Assembly: GCF_041679265.1 (NCBI RefSeq) | Contig: NZ_JBGFSM010000017.1 | Span: 1 to 64,000, forward strand | DNA from: Autumnicola sp041679265 | Lineage (GTDB): Bacteria > Bacteroidota > Bacteroidia > Flavobacteriales > Flavobacteriaceae | DNA: 64,000 bases | Direction: 5' to 3' | Shown: positions 34,068 to 44,442 of the stretch, one piece after another | How positions within the stretch are numbered: position 1 is the stretch's first letter | Layout of the letters: each line of letters begins with the position of its first letter | Made by a program: the position numbers and the translations under genes | Notes under the pieces: model-generated | The model's input: the letters and a program-made list of their open reading frames with translations, nothing else | Told to the model about the DNA's origin: nothing | Databases searched by the model: none

Positions 34068-37000
34068 ATGAACAAAAAGGTTAAAATCAATCCCACAGGC
34101 CGGTCTTTCGGGAATAAATATTTACAGGCCGGCATCATCATTTTTTCACTTCTGGTATGCTTGTGCATTCCGGAATCTTACGCATTTAATGGGCCCGAAG
34201 AGCTCATACAACATGAGGTTAGCGGAACCGTAATCGATGAAAACGGTTCTCCGCTTCCGGGCGTTAGTGTATTTATCCAGGGCACTTCTACAGGTGTGGC
34301 TACAGATTTTGACGGTAAGTATTCTATTTCAGCCGAGGATGATGCCATCCTGGTGTTTAGCTATGTAGGTTTTGGCACCCAGCAGATTCCTGTAAATGGA
34401 AGAGCCGTAATTGATGTAGTAATGGCTGAAGATGCTGCTGCTCTTAGTGAAGTGGTTGTTACAGGCTATAGCAGCCAAAGTACCAGGGATATTACGGGTT
34501 CTGTTTCTGTAGTGGATTCAGAGAACCTTGAAGCTGTATCGCCATTAAATGTAGAGGAGGCTTTACAGGGCCAGAGTTCTGGAGTTGTGGTTGGTAACCA
34601 GGGCGGCCCGGGGCAGGGAGCTGTAGTACGTATTCGTGGTTATGGAACAATAAACGGGAATGATCCTCTTTATATTATAGATGGAACCCCTACAGGAGCA
34701 GGACTTACAGATATTAACCCAAATGACATTGAGTCTGTTCAAATTCTAAAAGATGCTTCCTCAGCTGCGATCTATGGTAACAGGGCTGCAAACGGGGTAA
34801 TTATTATAACCACCAAAGGAGGCAAAAGAAATCAAAAGGTGCGCTTTAATGCCAATGTCTATACAGGAATAGATTTTATTCCAGATTCTGTATTTCCAGA
34901 TATGGCTTCGCCGCAACAACTGGCAGATGCCATCTGGCAGGCTGCTGAAAATGACGGTACCGGCTTCCCCAGCAACCAACAGTTTGGAAGCGGGCCAGAG
35001 CCTGTAATCCCAAATTATCTTTTCCCAAGGGGCGCACAAACTGCCGATGAAAGTTTGTATAGTTATCCAGATAACAGGATCACCAGATCCAATCCTGAAG
35101 GAACAGACTGGTTTGATGAATATTTTAATCCTGCCACAACCAAGAATTTTAATGTGAGTGCAGCCGGCGGTTCTGAAAATGCCAGCTTTTTTATGTCCTT
35201 AAGCGCATTAGACCAGGAAGGTACAGGTTATGCCACAGACTATACCCGGTATACCCTTAGAGCCAATTCCAGCTTTGACGTGAGCGACAGGTTTAGGGTT
35301 GGAGAAAATCTTACTCTTTCCTATTCAGATCAAACTATTCCTCCCGGGGTAGATGTAAATGATGGAACCATCACAAACCTTTACAGAATTCATCCTTTAA
35401 TCCCGGTGAGGGATGTAGGAGGAAATTTTGCAGGAGTATGGGTACAGGGATTGGGTAATGCAGATAACCCTATTGCCAATGCCGCCAGAAATAAAGATAA
35501 TGGTATTTTGAGTTTTAGGGCGCTGGGTAATTTTTACGGAGAAGTAGATATTCTAGAAGACCTTACTTTTAAGTCTAACCTTGGTTTTGATCTGGAGTCT
35601 ACCAATACCACTAATTTTGCCCCTGCAATCTTAGAAGCTGAAGCCCCCACAGATAACCTTTTAACCGAAAGTTCTTCCTTCTTCAGAACCTACACATGGT
35701 TTAATACCCTAACGTATGATAAGATTTTTGAAGAGCACAGCTTTAGTGTGTTGGCGGGAACAGAATTTCACAAAGAGTGGTACAGGGCATTTAGCGCTAA
35801 CCGTGGTGGATTCTTATTTGATGATGTAGAAAACATCCGATACCTGGATCTTGGAACACAGGCATATTCCGGTTCTGGTAATGGCTATATTTCAGCTTAT
35901 TTTTCTGCCTTTGGAAAAGTGGACTACAAATACAACGACACTTACCTGTTAAGTGCCACTATTAGATACGATAGTTCCTCTTTATTTCAAAAGGACAACA
36001 GGGATGGTGTTTTCCCTTCTTTTAGTGCAGGATGGAGAATTAGCAACGAAGCCTTTATGGAAGATTCTAATGTTTTTACAGATCTTATGTTGAAAGCAGG
36101 TTATGGAATAGTGGCTAACAATGGTAATATTTCCACCTCAGCTACGGTAAATACCTATTCCCCAAACAACGACTATTATGCATACCCTACCAGTATTAAT
36201 AGTGTTGCCTCCGGTTATGGGCTTAATGCCAGGGGAAATCCAGACCTGGAATGGGAAACAACCACCACTTTAAACTTAGGGATCAGCTCCCGTTTATTCA
36301 ATACTTTAAATTTCGACTTTGAATATTATAATGCTGATACAGAAGATATGTTATTGTTTGTTCCAAGTGATCCAACGATCTATGGATTAACTAATGGTAC
36401 AACCCAGAACCTTGGGAAGATGAACAACACCGGCTTTGATGCGGCATTGTCCTATGACAGTTTAGGAGATTCAGATTTCAACTTTAGTGTAGGGTTTAAT
36501 ATTTCTGCTTATAAGAATGAAGTTGAATATCTTAACCCCGATAACCTTGATTCTTTCATACAAGGAGATCGTGTAAGGGACCAATTACCTAACAGAACAA
36601 TGGCCGGCCAACCTTTGGCTTCCTTTTATGGTAAGGTTTTTACCGGGATAGAAAATGGCAGAATGCAATTCGCAAACGATGGAGAAACCACGTTCATTGG
36701 TAATCCCCATCCGGATTTTACCTATGGCCTTACTTTTAACGGAGACTATAAGAATTTTGACTTTTCTCTGCTCGTGCAGGGATCACAGGGAAATGATATT
36801 TATAACTTCCTTAAATTCTTTACAGATTTTAACACCTTTCCGGGTGGAAAGAGTGTAGATTATGTAAATTCCAACGGATTACCAGAACTAACAAACGATG
36901 CGGCAATCATTTTAAATGAATCGGCTCCTTCTACCTATTATGTTGAAGATGGCTCCTATGCAAGGCTAAAAAACATCCTTATAGGATATTCTTTACCCGA

Positions 37001-37208
37001 TAACCTTGTACAAAGCATTGGTGCCGATAAAGTGAGGTTCTATTTACAGGGAAAAAATTTGATTACTATTACTGATTATACCGGGTTGGATCCTGAAGTT
37101 AATTTGAGAAATGCCCCGGGCACCAACGCCAACCTTACCATTGGGCTGGACAGCGGGGTTTATCCTATAGACAGATCAGTTATTCTTGGCTTAAACGTTT
37201 CATTATAA
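34068..37208 (+). CDS. SusC/RagA-type TonB-linked outer-membrane transporter
   Basis: 1046 residues. The N-terminus is extended before an internal hydrophobic signal (AGIIIFSLLVCLCIPESYA), and a carboxypeptidase-D-like domain follows (HEVSGTVIDENGSPLPGVSV). The plug has the TonB-box-like ALSEVVVTGYSS and the LYIIDGTP...ASSAAIYGNRAANGVIIITTK signature of SusC. The C-terminal beta barrel ends in GLNVSL. Imports oligosaccharides or peptides across the outer membrane together with SusD, encoded 9 bp downstream. The substrate cannot be told from sequence, and the operon has no glycoside hydrolase. Confidence 0.95.
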   Translation: MNKKVKINPTGRSFGNKYLQAGIIIFSLLVCLCIPESYAFNGPEELIQHEVSGTVIDENGSPLPGVSVFIQGTSTGVATDFDGKYSISAEDDAILVFSYVGFGTQQIPVNGRAVIDVVMAEDAAALSEVVVTGYSSQSTRDITGSVSVVDSENLEAVSPLNVEEALQGQSSGVVVGNQGGPGQGAVVRIRGYGTINGNDPLYIIDGTPTGAGLTDINPNDIESVQILKDASSAAIYGNRAANGVIIITTKGGKRNQKVRFNANVYTGIDFIPDSVFPDMASPQQLADAIWQAAENDGTGFPSNQQFGSGPEPVIPNYLFPRGAQTADESLYSYPDNRITRSNPEGTDWFDEYFNPATTKNFNVSAAGGSENASFFMSLSALDQEGTGYATDYTRYTLRANSSFDVSDRFRVGENLTLSYSDQTIPPGVDVNDGTITNLYRIHPLIPVRDVGGNFAGVWVQGLGNADNPIANAARNKDNGILSFRALGNFYGEVDILEDLTFKSNLGFDLESTNTTNFAPAILEAEAPTDNLLTESSSFFRTYTWFNTLTYDKIFEEHSFSVLAGTEFHKEWYRAFSANRGGFLFDDVENIRYLDLGTQAYSGSGNGYISAYFSAFGKVDYKYNDTYLLSATIRYDSSSLFQKDNRDGVFPSFSAGWRISNEAFMEDSNVFTDLMLKAGYGIVANNGNISTSATVNTYSPNNDYYAYPTSINSVASGYGLNARGNPDLEWETTTTLNLGISSRLFNTLNFDFEYYNADTEDMLLFVPSDPTIYGLTNGTTQNLGKMNNTGFDAALSYDSLGDSDFNFSVGFNISAYKNEVEYLNPDNLDSFIQGDRVRDQLPNRTMAGQPLASFYGKVFTGIENGRMQFANDGETTFIGNPHPDFTYGLTFNGDYKNFDFSLLVQGSQGNDIYNFLKFFTDFNTFPGGKSVDYVNSNGLPELTNDAAIILNESAPSTYYVEDGSYARLKNILIGYSLPDNLVQSIGADKVRFYLQGKNLITITDYTGLDPEVNLRNAPGTNANLTIGLDSGVYPIDRSVILGLNVSL

Positions 37209-37217
37209 ATTTTTACT

Positions 37218-38936
37218 ATGAAAAAAATATTTGGATTATTTATGTGTACAGTGCTTTTATGGTCCTGTAATGATGAATTAGATGTACCCATTCAATCTGT
37301 AATTTCGGGTTCCGATGTTCCGCTAAATGCAAGGTTCATTAACACCCAGGTAATAGCAGCGTACGGTATGCTGGATGGCAACCAGGCCAATGATAACGTT
37401 TGGCGCGCAGCTGCCTCCAATTGGGTGTATGGCGAAGTCGCCGCAGACAATGCCTACAAAGGCAGTGATGCAGGGGACCAGTCCGAAATTACGGCATTTG
37501 AAACTTATGCCGCAGCGGCAAGAAATTCCTATGTAGATTACAAATGGGTTTCTATTTTTGAAGGGGTTTCCCGTACCAATATTGCTATAAATGCAATTAA
37601 CGGAGGGCTGGAAGCCGGGACATTAACCGAGGAACAGGCCAATGAGTTTCTTGGCGAAATGAGGTTCTTAAGAGGGCATTATCATTTTGAGGCCAAAAAA
37701 ATGTTTGGAAATGTTCCTTATGTAGATGAAAATACAACCGAAAGTACCACCAATATGGGGGTAGATGTATGGGCAAGAATAGAAGAAGATTTTCAATTTG
37801 CTGTAGATAACCTGGATCCTTTAAGCACCAGGGTAGGAGGAGCCAATTCCTGGAATGCCAAAGCTTATCTGGCTAAGGCGCACATGTTCCAGTTAGATTA
37901 TGATGCTGCCAAGCCTCTGCTTGACGACATTATAAATAATGGCCCTTACGCGTTAAACACCTATTTTCATGACAATTTTAACGCCGAAACCAATAATAGT
38001 GTGGAATCTGTTTTTGCTGTTCAGAATTCTGTGAATGACGGAAGCAATAACAGTAGTAATGCCGCATGGGGAGATGTACTGAATTTCCCTAACGGTAGCC
38101 CCATTGGAGGTGGATGTTGCGGATTCCTGCAACCTTCGCATAATCTCGTGAATGCTTATAAAACAAGCGCATCTGGCCTACCTTTACTGGATACTTTTAA
38201 TGAAACCAATATTAATAATGTAGATCCACAGGATGATTCCCCAAGTGGTTTTGCAGACGATGAAAGTTTTGTAGAAGAGCCAGGCCCTTTAGATCCCAGG
38301 CTGGATTGGACTGTGGGTAGAAAAGGAATTCCGTTTCTTGGTTGGGGAGATTTCCCCGGTCTGGCATGGATTAGAGATCCCGGTAATGGTGGCCCATATG
38401 TTTCAAAGAAGATTGTGTATAGCGCAGACCAGGCAGGTTCTGTAAATTCACTTACTGGCTGGAACACAGCTATAAATTCCATCAATACAAACATTATCCG
38501 GTACGCAGAAATTCTTTTATGGCGTGCAGAGATTGCCGCTGCAGAAGGAGATTTAACCATGGCGGCTAACCTGGTAGACCAGGTTAGAGCTCGTGCTGCA
38601 AATCCTGAGACCTGGGTGATGGATGACGATGGTACTCCAGCTGCAAATTATGAGATTAGCTTATATTCTGAAAACGGAGGTTTTCCAGACCAGGAATACG
38701 CAGAGAAAGCGGTGATGTTTGAATACAGGCTCGAAACTGCACTGGAAGGACACCGGTTCTTTGACCTGGTAAGAAGAGGAAAAGCTGAAGAAGTATTGAA
38801 TGAGTACCTTCAGGAAAATGACACCCGTTCTTACCTACAGGGAGCTTCCTTTACACCTAAGGCAGCCCTTTTCCCAATCCCACAACCTGCCATAGATCTT
38901 AGTGGCGGTGTTCTGGAGCAGAACCCGGGATATTAA
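37218..38936 (+). CDS. SusD/RagB-type surface lipoprotein
   Basis: 572 residues. SPII signal with lipobox LLWSC, Cys at about residue 16. SusD fold with tetratricopeptide-like helices: FLGEMRFLRGHYHFEAKKMFG and KAYLAKAHMFQLDYDAAKPLLD, and the C-terminal signature EYRLETALEGHRFFDLVRRGKA. It forms the lid of the SusC transporter and binds the substrate. A hairpin terminator (38967-39006) follows, so the next gene may be expressed at a lower level. Confidence 0.95.
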   Translation: MKKIFGLFMCTVLLWSCNDELDVPIQSVISGSDVPLNARFINTQVIAAYGMLDGNQANDNVWRAAASNWVYGEVAADNAYKGSDAGDQSEITAFETYAAAARNSYVDYKWVSIFEGVSRTNIAINAINGGLEAGTLTEEQANEFLGEMRFLRGHYHFEAKKMFGNVPYVDENTTESTTNMGVDVWARIEEDFQFAVDNLDPLSTRVGGANSWNAKAYLAKAHMFQLDYDAAKPLLDDIINNGPYALNTYFHDNFNAETNNSVESVFAVQNSVNDGSNNSSNAAWGDVLNFPNGSPIGGGCCGFLQPSHNLVNAYKTSASGLPLLDTFNETNINNVDPQDDSPSGFADDESFVEEPGPLDPRLDWTVGRKGIPFLGWGDFPGLAWIRDPGNGGPYVSKKIVYSADQAGSVNSLTGWNTAINSINTNIIRYAEILLWRAEIAAAEGDLTMAANLVDQVRARAANPETWVMDDDGTPAANYEISLYSENGGFPDQEYAEKAVMFEYRLETALEGHRFFDLVRRGKAEEVLNEYLQENDTRSYLQGASFTPKAALFPIPQPAIDLSGGVLEQNPGY

Positions 38937-38966
38937 GAACTATAAATCATTAATTATTATATATTT

Positions 38967-39006
38967 AGCCAACGGAGTTTATTTACATAAGCTCTGTTGG
39001 CTTTTA
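38967..39006 (+). terminator. Hairpin terminator or attenuator between susD-like and FG-GAP genes
   Basis: An 11-bp stem (AGCCAACGGAG / CTCTGTTGGCT, one G-U) with a 14-nt loop, followed by TTTT and then a run of A. Placed inside the operon, so probably partial termination. Confidence 0.65.
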
Positions 39007-39035
39007 AAAAAGCATTGATTTAATTCCCAACTACC

Positions 39036-42000
39036 ATGTCTTTTAGAATTAAGATCCCTTTTGTAGTTCTGGCCTTTGGATGCATAGTTTTCTCCTGCTC
39101 CAGAGAGAAAAAGGATAAAACCTTACAATTCCAACAGCTTGATAAGGAGCTTACCGGGATCACTTTTCAAAACACAGTTACAGAAAATGACAGCCTTAAC
39201 TTCTTTACCTATTCTTACATCTACCTTGGAGGAGGAGTAGCAACAGGAGACATTAATAATGATGGCCTGGCAGATCTTTTTTTTACGGGTAATATGGTGC
39301 CTAACAAACTTTATCTTAATAAAGGCAATCTCACTTTTGAAGATATTACGGAAAAGGCAGGAGTTACCGGTGATAAAAGATGGTTTACCGGAGTCACCAT
39401 GGCCGATGTTAATAATGATGGTTTCCTGGACATTTATTGTTCTGTAGGAGGAATGGATAAACCCAAAAAAAATATTTTATACATTAACAATACCGATGGC
39501 ACTTTTACAGATAAAGCAGCAGAATATGGAGTTGATGATGAAGGCAACAGCATCCAGGCTACTTTTTTTGATTACGATCTGGACGGGGACCTGGATCTTT
39601 ACGTGGCTAATTATCCTCCTACTCCTTTTAGTGCCAATAACGAATTCTATAAGTTTAAAACAGAAAATGTAAAGGAGGTTGAAACAGACCATTTATACCG
39701 GAATGACGGCGGGCATTATACTAATGTTACCGATGCATCCGGATTAAGATCTTTTGGCCTTACTTTAAGCGCCACTGTAGGCGATCTGAATGAAGATGGA
39801 TGGCCAGACCTCTATGTCTCCAATGACTTTAGTACTCCAGATTATCTTTACCTCAACAACCAGGACGGTACTTTTAAGGAAGTCGTAAAACAGGCTACCC
39901 GCCAGACATCTTTCTACGGAATGGGAGCAGATATTGGGGATTATAACAATGACGGCTTCCTGGACATCCTGCAGGTAGATATGGCCCCAAAAAATAACCG
40001 CAGGGCCAAATCTAATATGTCCAGTATGAATCCAGGCATTTTTTGGAGCACCGTAAATAATGGATTTCATTACCAGTATATGCAAAATACCCTGCAAACC
40101 AATTCAGGAGTTATACTGGATAGCATACCTCAATACAGCAACACTTCACGCCTTGCCGGTTTATCTTCTACAGACTGGAGCTGGGGACCACTTTTTGCCG
40201 ACTTTGATAATGACGGGCTAAAAGATGTTTTTGTATCCAATGGTACAAGGAGGGAAATCAACAACCGCGACTTTTTCAACAAGCTGGCGCAAGATCCTAA
40301 TAAAAGGGATAGCCTGCTTCAAAAGAACCTCGCTATTCCTTCAGAAAAAATAGATAACTTTATTTTCCGGAACAAGGGAGACCTTACTTTTGAAAGAACC
40401 AATGAAGAATGGGGAATATCATATAAAGGCTTTTCCAATGGTTCTGTTTATGTAGACCTGGATAATGACGGAGATCTGGAAATTGTGACCAATAATATAG
40501 ATGATTATGCTTCTGTTTTTGAAAATAACAATGTTAATGGAAATAACTACCTGGATTTCAATTTAAAAGGACCGGCACAAAACCTTAATGGGTTGGGCAC
40601 CAGGATCTATGTAACCACTTCCAAAGACACCCAAATGCAGGAACTTACCCTTAGCCGTGGCTTTCAGTCTTCCATAGCACCAAAGATACATTTTGGGGTA
40701 GGCAAGGAAAACACGGTTAAAGAAGTAAAAGTAATATGGCCCGATAAAAAAATACAAATCCTGAAGGCCGTCCCGGTAAACAAACTTATGGAACTGGATT
40801 ATGCTAATTCTACTATTCCTGAAGATATAGCTGCCAAACACCGAACTCCCTTATTTACCACCATTAAGGCAGATTCCATGGGATTGGAACATAAGCATAT
40901 AGAAAATTATTATAACGATTTTGAAAAAGAAATCCTACTGCCTCATAAAACTTCCATGTTTGGGCCCGCGCTGGCAGTTGGAGATCTGAATGGTGACGGG
41001 CTGGAAGACCTCTACATTGGTGGGGCTTCCAACTATCCCGCAGGCATTTATTTCCAGGGTGAAAACGGATTTGAAAAACAGGATTTCCCGGATATCAGCA
41101 ATGATAAAAAATATGAAGATCTGGGGGCGCTTATATTTGATGCCGATAATGATGGAGATATGGATTTGTATGTGGTAAGCGGGGGAAATGAGTTTCATAA
41201 AGATTCAGAAAGGCTACAGGACCGCCTATATGTAAACGAGAATGGTAATTTCAAAAAATCTTCCACCGCCCTGCCGCAGATGATCACCAGCGGATCCCGG
41301 GTTTATGCCGAAGATTTTGATAAGGATGGAGACCTGGACCTTTTTGTTGGTGGCCGGTTGGTGCCAGGCAATTATCCCTCTCCCGCAGATAGCTACCTGC
41401 TGGAGAACAAATCCCAAAAAGGCATTCCAAAATTTGAAAATATTACCAGTACCGCAGCTCCAGGATTTAAAAAGCTGGGCCTGGTAACCAGTGCCAGCTG
41501 GACAGATTTTGATGGTGACGGATGGACAGACCTTATTATTGCAGGAGAATGGATGCCTATTAAGGTTTTTAAAAACGAAGAAGGGAATTTTGTAGATATT
41601 ACCCGGCAAATGGGCCTGGATGATACCACGGGGTGGTGGTTTAGCCTTCAGGCGGGAGATTTTGACCAGGATGGCGATATGGATTTTATTGCGGGCAATC
41701 TCGGCCTAAACTATAAATATCAGGCAAAGGAAAAGGAGACTTTTGACATCTACTTCTACGACTTCGATAACAATAATGAAAAAGATATTGTGTTAAGTTA
41801 TTTTAATGACGGGGAGAAATTCCCGGTGAGGGGCAGGGAATGTTCCTCTCAGCAAATGCCTGGAATAAAATATAAGTTCAAGAATTACCAGTCCTTTTCA
41901 GAAGCCACCCTTGAAGATATTTATACTGAAGAATATTTAGAAGATGCATTACATTACCAGGTGAAATCTTTTGCAAGCTTGTATATAGAGAATGCAGGGG

Positions 42001-42431
42001 GTGTTTTTAAATTACATAAATTACCTGTGGAAGCTCAAATTTCCAGCATTAACCAGGTACTTATAGAAGATTTTGATCATGACGGGCATCCTGATGCATT
42101 AATTGCAGGAAATTTGTATAGTTCCGAAATTGAGACTCCCCGCGCAGATGCAGGGATGGGATTATTTCTTAAAGGAAATGGAAAAGGAGGATTTGAAGCT
42201 GTGCCCGCCAGAAGAAGCGGCTTTTTTGTACCGGGGGACGTAAAAGACATGGCCCTGCTCCATACTCCGGAAGGAACTTATGTGGTAGCAGCAAAAAACA
42301 ATGATTTTATCCAGATAATAAAATTGAATAAAAAGCAAAACACTCTCCTTACGTCAGGGAAAGAAGAACGCAAAGAGAACCTGAAAAATCAGGATGCCAT
42401 AACTCAGAATATTCAGTTTTTGAGCAATTAA
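39036..42431 (+). CDS. FG-GAP/VCBS repeat lipoprotein with UnbV/ASPIC domain
   Basis: 1131 residues. Lipobox (GCIVFSC) gives lipidation at about residue 21. Many FG-GAP/VCBS-type calcium-binding repeats follow (GDINNDGLADLFFTGN, DVNNDGFLDIY, GDYNNDGFLDILQ, DFDNDGLKDVFV), forming beta-propellers. An ASPIC/UnbV domain sits in the middle (LNGLGTRIYVTTS...SSIAPKIHFGVG). A second propeller block follows (GDLNGDGLEDLYIGG). In CRTAC1-like proteins this combination is extracellular; here it is likely anchored to the outer surface and works with the SusC/SusD pair. Substrate and catalytic activity unknown. Confidence 0.93.
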   Translation: MSFRIKIPFVVLAFGCIVFSCSREKKDKTLQFQQLDKELTGITFQNTVTENDSLNFFTYSYIYLGGGVATGDINNDGLADLFFTGNMVPNKLYLNKGNLTFEDITEKAGVTGDKRWFTGVTMADVNNDGFLDIYCSVGGMDKPKKNILYINNTDGTFTDKAAEYGVDDEGNSIQATFFDYDLDGDLDLYVANYPPTPFSANNEFYKFKTENVKEVETDHLYRNDGGHYTNVTDASGLRSFGLTLSATVGDLNEDGWPDLYVSNDFSTPDYLYLNNQDGTFKEVVKQATRQTSFYGMGADIGDYNNDGFLDILQVDMAPKNNRRAKSNMSSMNPGIFWSTVNNGFHYQYMQNTLQTNSGVILDSIPQYSNTSRLAGLSSTDWSWGPLFADFDNDGLKDVFVSNGTRREINNRDFFNKLAQDPNKRDSLLQKNLAIPSEKIDNFIFRNKGDLTFERTNEEWGISYKGFSNGSVYVDLDNDGDLEIVTNNIDDYASVFENNNVNGNNYLDFNLKGPAQNLNGLGTRIYVTTSKDTQMQELTLSRGFQSSIAPKIHFGVGKENTVKEVKVIWPDKKIQILKAVPVNKLMELDYANSTIPEDIAAKHRTPLFTTIKADSMGLEHKHIENYYNDFEKEILLPHKTSMFGPALAVGDLNGDGLEDLYIGGASNYPAGIYFQGENGFEKQDFPDISNDKKYEDLGALIFDADNDGDMDLYVVSGGNEFHKDSERLQDRLYVNENGNFKKSSTALPQMITSGSRVYAEDFDKDGDLDLFVGGRLVPGNYPSPADSYLLENKSQKGIPKFENITSTAAPGFKKLGLVTSASWTDFDGDGWTDLIIAGEWMPIKVFKNEEGNFVDITRQMGLDDTTGWWFSLQAGDFDQDGDMDFIAGNLGLNYKYQAKEKETFDIYFYDFDNNNEKDIVLSYFNDGEKFPVRGRECSSQQMPGIKYKFKNYQSFSEATLEDIYTEEYLEDALHYQVKSFASLYIENAGGVFKLHKLPVEAQISSINQVLIEDFDHDGHPDALIAGNLYSSEIETPRADAGMGLFLKGNGKGGFEAVPARRSGFFVPGDVKDMALLHTPEGTYVVAAKNNDFIQIIKLNKKQNTLLTSGKEERKENLKNQDAITQNIQFLSN

Positions 42432-42514
42432 TCCCGTTAAAAAATAACTGAAAGAGAAAATTTTTGGAATATTTAATTAACTTCTAAACTTTTTAGAAAA
42501 ACAAAATAAACATC

Positions 42515-43384
42515 ATGATACATAGAAGAACATTTCTAAAACAATCTGGCCTCGCACTTGCGGCTACTACACTTTTGCCCGGAAGCATCTTTGCCGGCAA
42601 CAGCAAACACAATGTGGGCCTACAGCTATATTCCCTGCGGGAATCCCTTCCTCAGGATGTAAAAGGAACCCTTGAGAAAATAGCCAAAGTGGGCTTTAAC
42701 GAGGTGGAAACCTACGGCTATTCCACAGATAATGGATTTTGGGGCACCAGCCTTAAAGAATTCAGGAAAATGCTGGACGATAACGGACTATCTACCCCTA
42801 GCGGCCATTATGGAATGGATCCTTACCTGAAGGAAAACGGCACCAAAGATGAGCTGATGCATGCCATAGAAGCCGCCAATACCCTGGAACAAAAATATGT
42901 TATTATTCCTTACCTTTCTGAAGGATTAAGGAACAACTACGGCAGGCTGGCCGATAAATTGAATGAAGCCGGGGAAGCATGTAAAAAAGCAGGTTTAAAA
43001 CTGGCCTATCACAATCACGATTTTGAATTTGATAAATTTGACGGGGAAACAGCTTATGAAATCATGCTGAAGAATACAGAAAAAGACCTGGTGTCTTTTG
43101 AAATGGATATTTACTGGGTGGTAAGAGCAGGCACAGATCCCGTAGCTTTAATTGAAAAATATCCCGGCAGGTTTCCACTATGGCATGTTAAAGACATGAG
43201 CAAAACCAATCACGAACTGAATACCGAAATTGGAAATGGCTCTATAGATTACAACAAGATCTTTGATCATCAGAAAAAATCAGGGGCAAAACATTTAATC
43301 CTGGAACAGGAAAATTTTGAAATGGAGCCGTATAAAAGCCTGACAGAGAGCTATAATTATATTCAGCAGGAACTGCTGGGTTAA
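42515..43384 (+). CDS. Tat-exported sugar phosphate isomerase/epimerase-like TIM barrel
   Basis: 289 residues. A Tat signal RRTFLKQSGLALAATTLL precedes a xylose-isomerase-like TIM barrel. GLQLYSLRE opens the barrel; Glu in FNEVETYGY, His in LAYHNHDFEF, Asp/Glu in SFEMDIYWV, His in PLWHVKDM and Glu near LILEQENFE are likely metal ligands and catalytic residues. It acts in the periplasm or at the surface on free sugars or derivatives. It lies 83 bp after the FG-GAP gene, last in the operon, before a strong terminator. Confidence 0.9.
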   Translation: MIHRRTFLKQSGLALAATTLLPGSIFAGNSKHNVGLQLYSLRESLPQDVKGTLEKIAKVGFNEVETYGYSTDNGFWGTSLKEFRKMLDDNGLSTPSGHYGMDPYLKENGTKDELMHAIEAANTLEQKYVIIPYLSEGLRNNYGRLADKLNEAGEACKKAGLKLAYHNHDFEFDKFDGETAYEIMLKNTEKDLVSFEMDIYWVVRAGTDPVALIEKYPGRFPLWHVKDMSKTNHELNTEIGNGSIDYNKIFDHQKKSGAKHLILEQENFEMEPYKSLTESYNYIQQELLG

Positions 43385-43413
43385 ATCTACGATAAGATTA
43401 AAATATATTGAGT

Positions 43414-43457
43414 TTTCTATTGCTGAAGTAAAACAAATAAAACTTCAGCAATAGAAA
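43414..43457. terminator. Two-way terminator between the converging SusC/SusD loci
   Basis: A perfect 16-bp inverted repeat (43414-43429 and 43442-43457) with a 12-nt A-rich loop. A T-rich stretch follows on the plus strand, and the mirrored stretch serves the minus strand. It lies 30 bp after the TIM-barrel stop and about 107 bp after the convergent GH16 gene. Confidence 0.88.
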
Positions 43458-43563
43458 GCTTTTTCTTCTACTTCCCGGCATTCTAACCAATCTTTACGAC
43501 ATTTTCAGCTACTTTGATATGATAACAATTCTGCGCAAAAAATTTCTTACCAGCTCTCCTCTT

Positions 43564-44442
43564 CTATTGCGTTACAAGTACCCAGTCTATTAGAACCTTT
43601 GCTTTTCCATCCTTAATAAGCTGAACCGTAGCTTCTGGAATTCCCGGGTATGGCTCCTCCACGCCATTGGTCTTTTCAGGATACGCACCGCCTAAAGCCA
43701 GGTTCAAAATTAAATATTTAGGATTATCAAAAGCCCAATTTCCATAATGCTCTACCATTTCCCTTGTGACCCTGTAAACCAATCTGTTGTCCACCTTAAA
43801 ACTCAATCCCTGTGAGTCCCAGTCTACCGAATATACATGCCACCCCGTGACATCCTCCCCTTCAGAAAAATAATATTTATTTACCAGCGGGGTCTCTCCA
43901 GAATAACCAGGGCCGTGAAGTGCCACCCCAATCCAATCGGTTTCGCCTACGTATTCCATGATATCAATTTCTCCTGTGGCCGGCCAGTTTCCTCCTCCAA
44001 GGGCCCAGAATGCAGGCCAAAAGCCTGAACCTGCCGGCAGTTTCATCCTGGCAGCAGCTGTACCATAGGTAAACATTACTTTATCCCTGGTATTGATCCT
44101 TCCGGAGATAAAATCAAAATTTTTCCCGTTGATGGCTCCAAAATTTGGTGCATAAAGCGCTTTTAAAACCAAGGCCCCATTTTTTGCCCCCATGGCCTCT
44201 TCTTCCTTTTCCAGGTAAATTGTAGCGGAAGAATCTATATAAACCTGTTGCTCATTGTTCACGTGAAAATCTGCACCAACTACATTCCAGCTCGTCCGGT
44301 CCAGCTCAACATTAGAAAAATCCTCGAAAAAAATGGTATCTGTATCTTTTTGAACATTCTCATTTACGGGTTGAGCCTGTAGCATTTCGGCGGCTAAAAA
44401 AGCCGTGATCAAAAATAAAATCTGTAGATAAATATTACGCAT
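43564..44442 (-). CDS. Secreted GH16 family glycoside hydrolase
   Basis: 292 residues: Sec signal (IYLQILFLITAFLAAEMLQAQ) and a single GH16 jelly-roll domain. The catalytic motif EIDIMEYV holds the nucleophile Glu158, Asp160 and acid/base Glu163 in the beta-bulge arrangement. PAFWALGGGNWPATG just before it and SVDWDSQGLSFKVDN after it are GH16_3 (laminarinase-like) features. A beta-1,3- or mixed-linkage beta-glucanase is most likely. No lipobox, so secreted to the periplasm or outside. Last gene of the beta-glucan locus. Confidence 0.9.
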   Translation of the reverse strand: MRNIYLQILFLITAFLAAEMLQAQPVNENVQKDTDTIFFEDFSNVELDRTSWNVVGADFHVNNEQQVYIDSSATIYLEKEEEAMGAKNGALVLKALYAPNFGAINGKNFDFISGRINTRDKVMFTYGTAAARMKLPAGSGFWPAFWALGGGNWPATGEIDIMEYVGETDWIGVALHGPGYSGETPLVNKYYFSEGEDVTGWHVYSVDWDSQGLSFKVDNRLVYRVTREMVEHYGNWAFDNPKYLILNLALGGAYPEKTNGVEEPYPGIPEATVQLIKDGKAKVLIDWVLVTQ

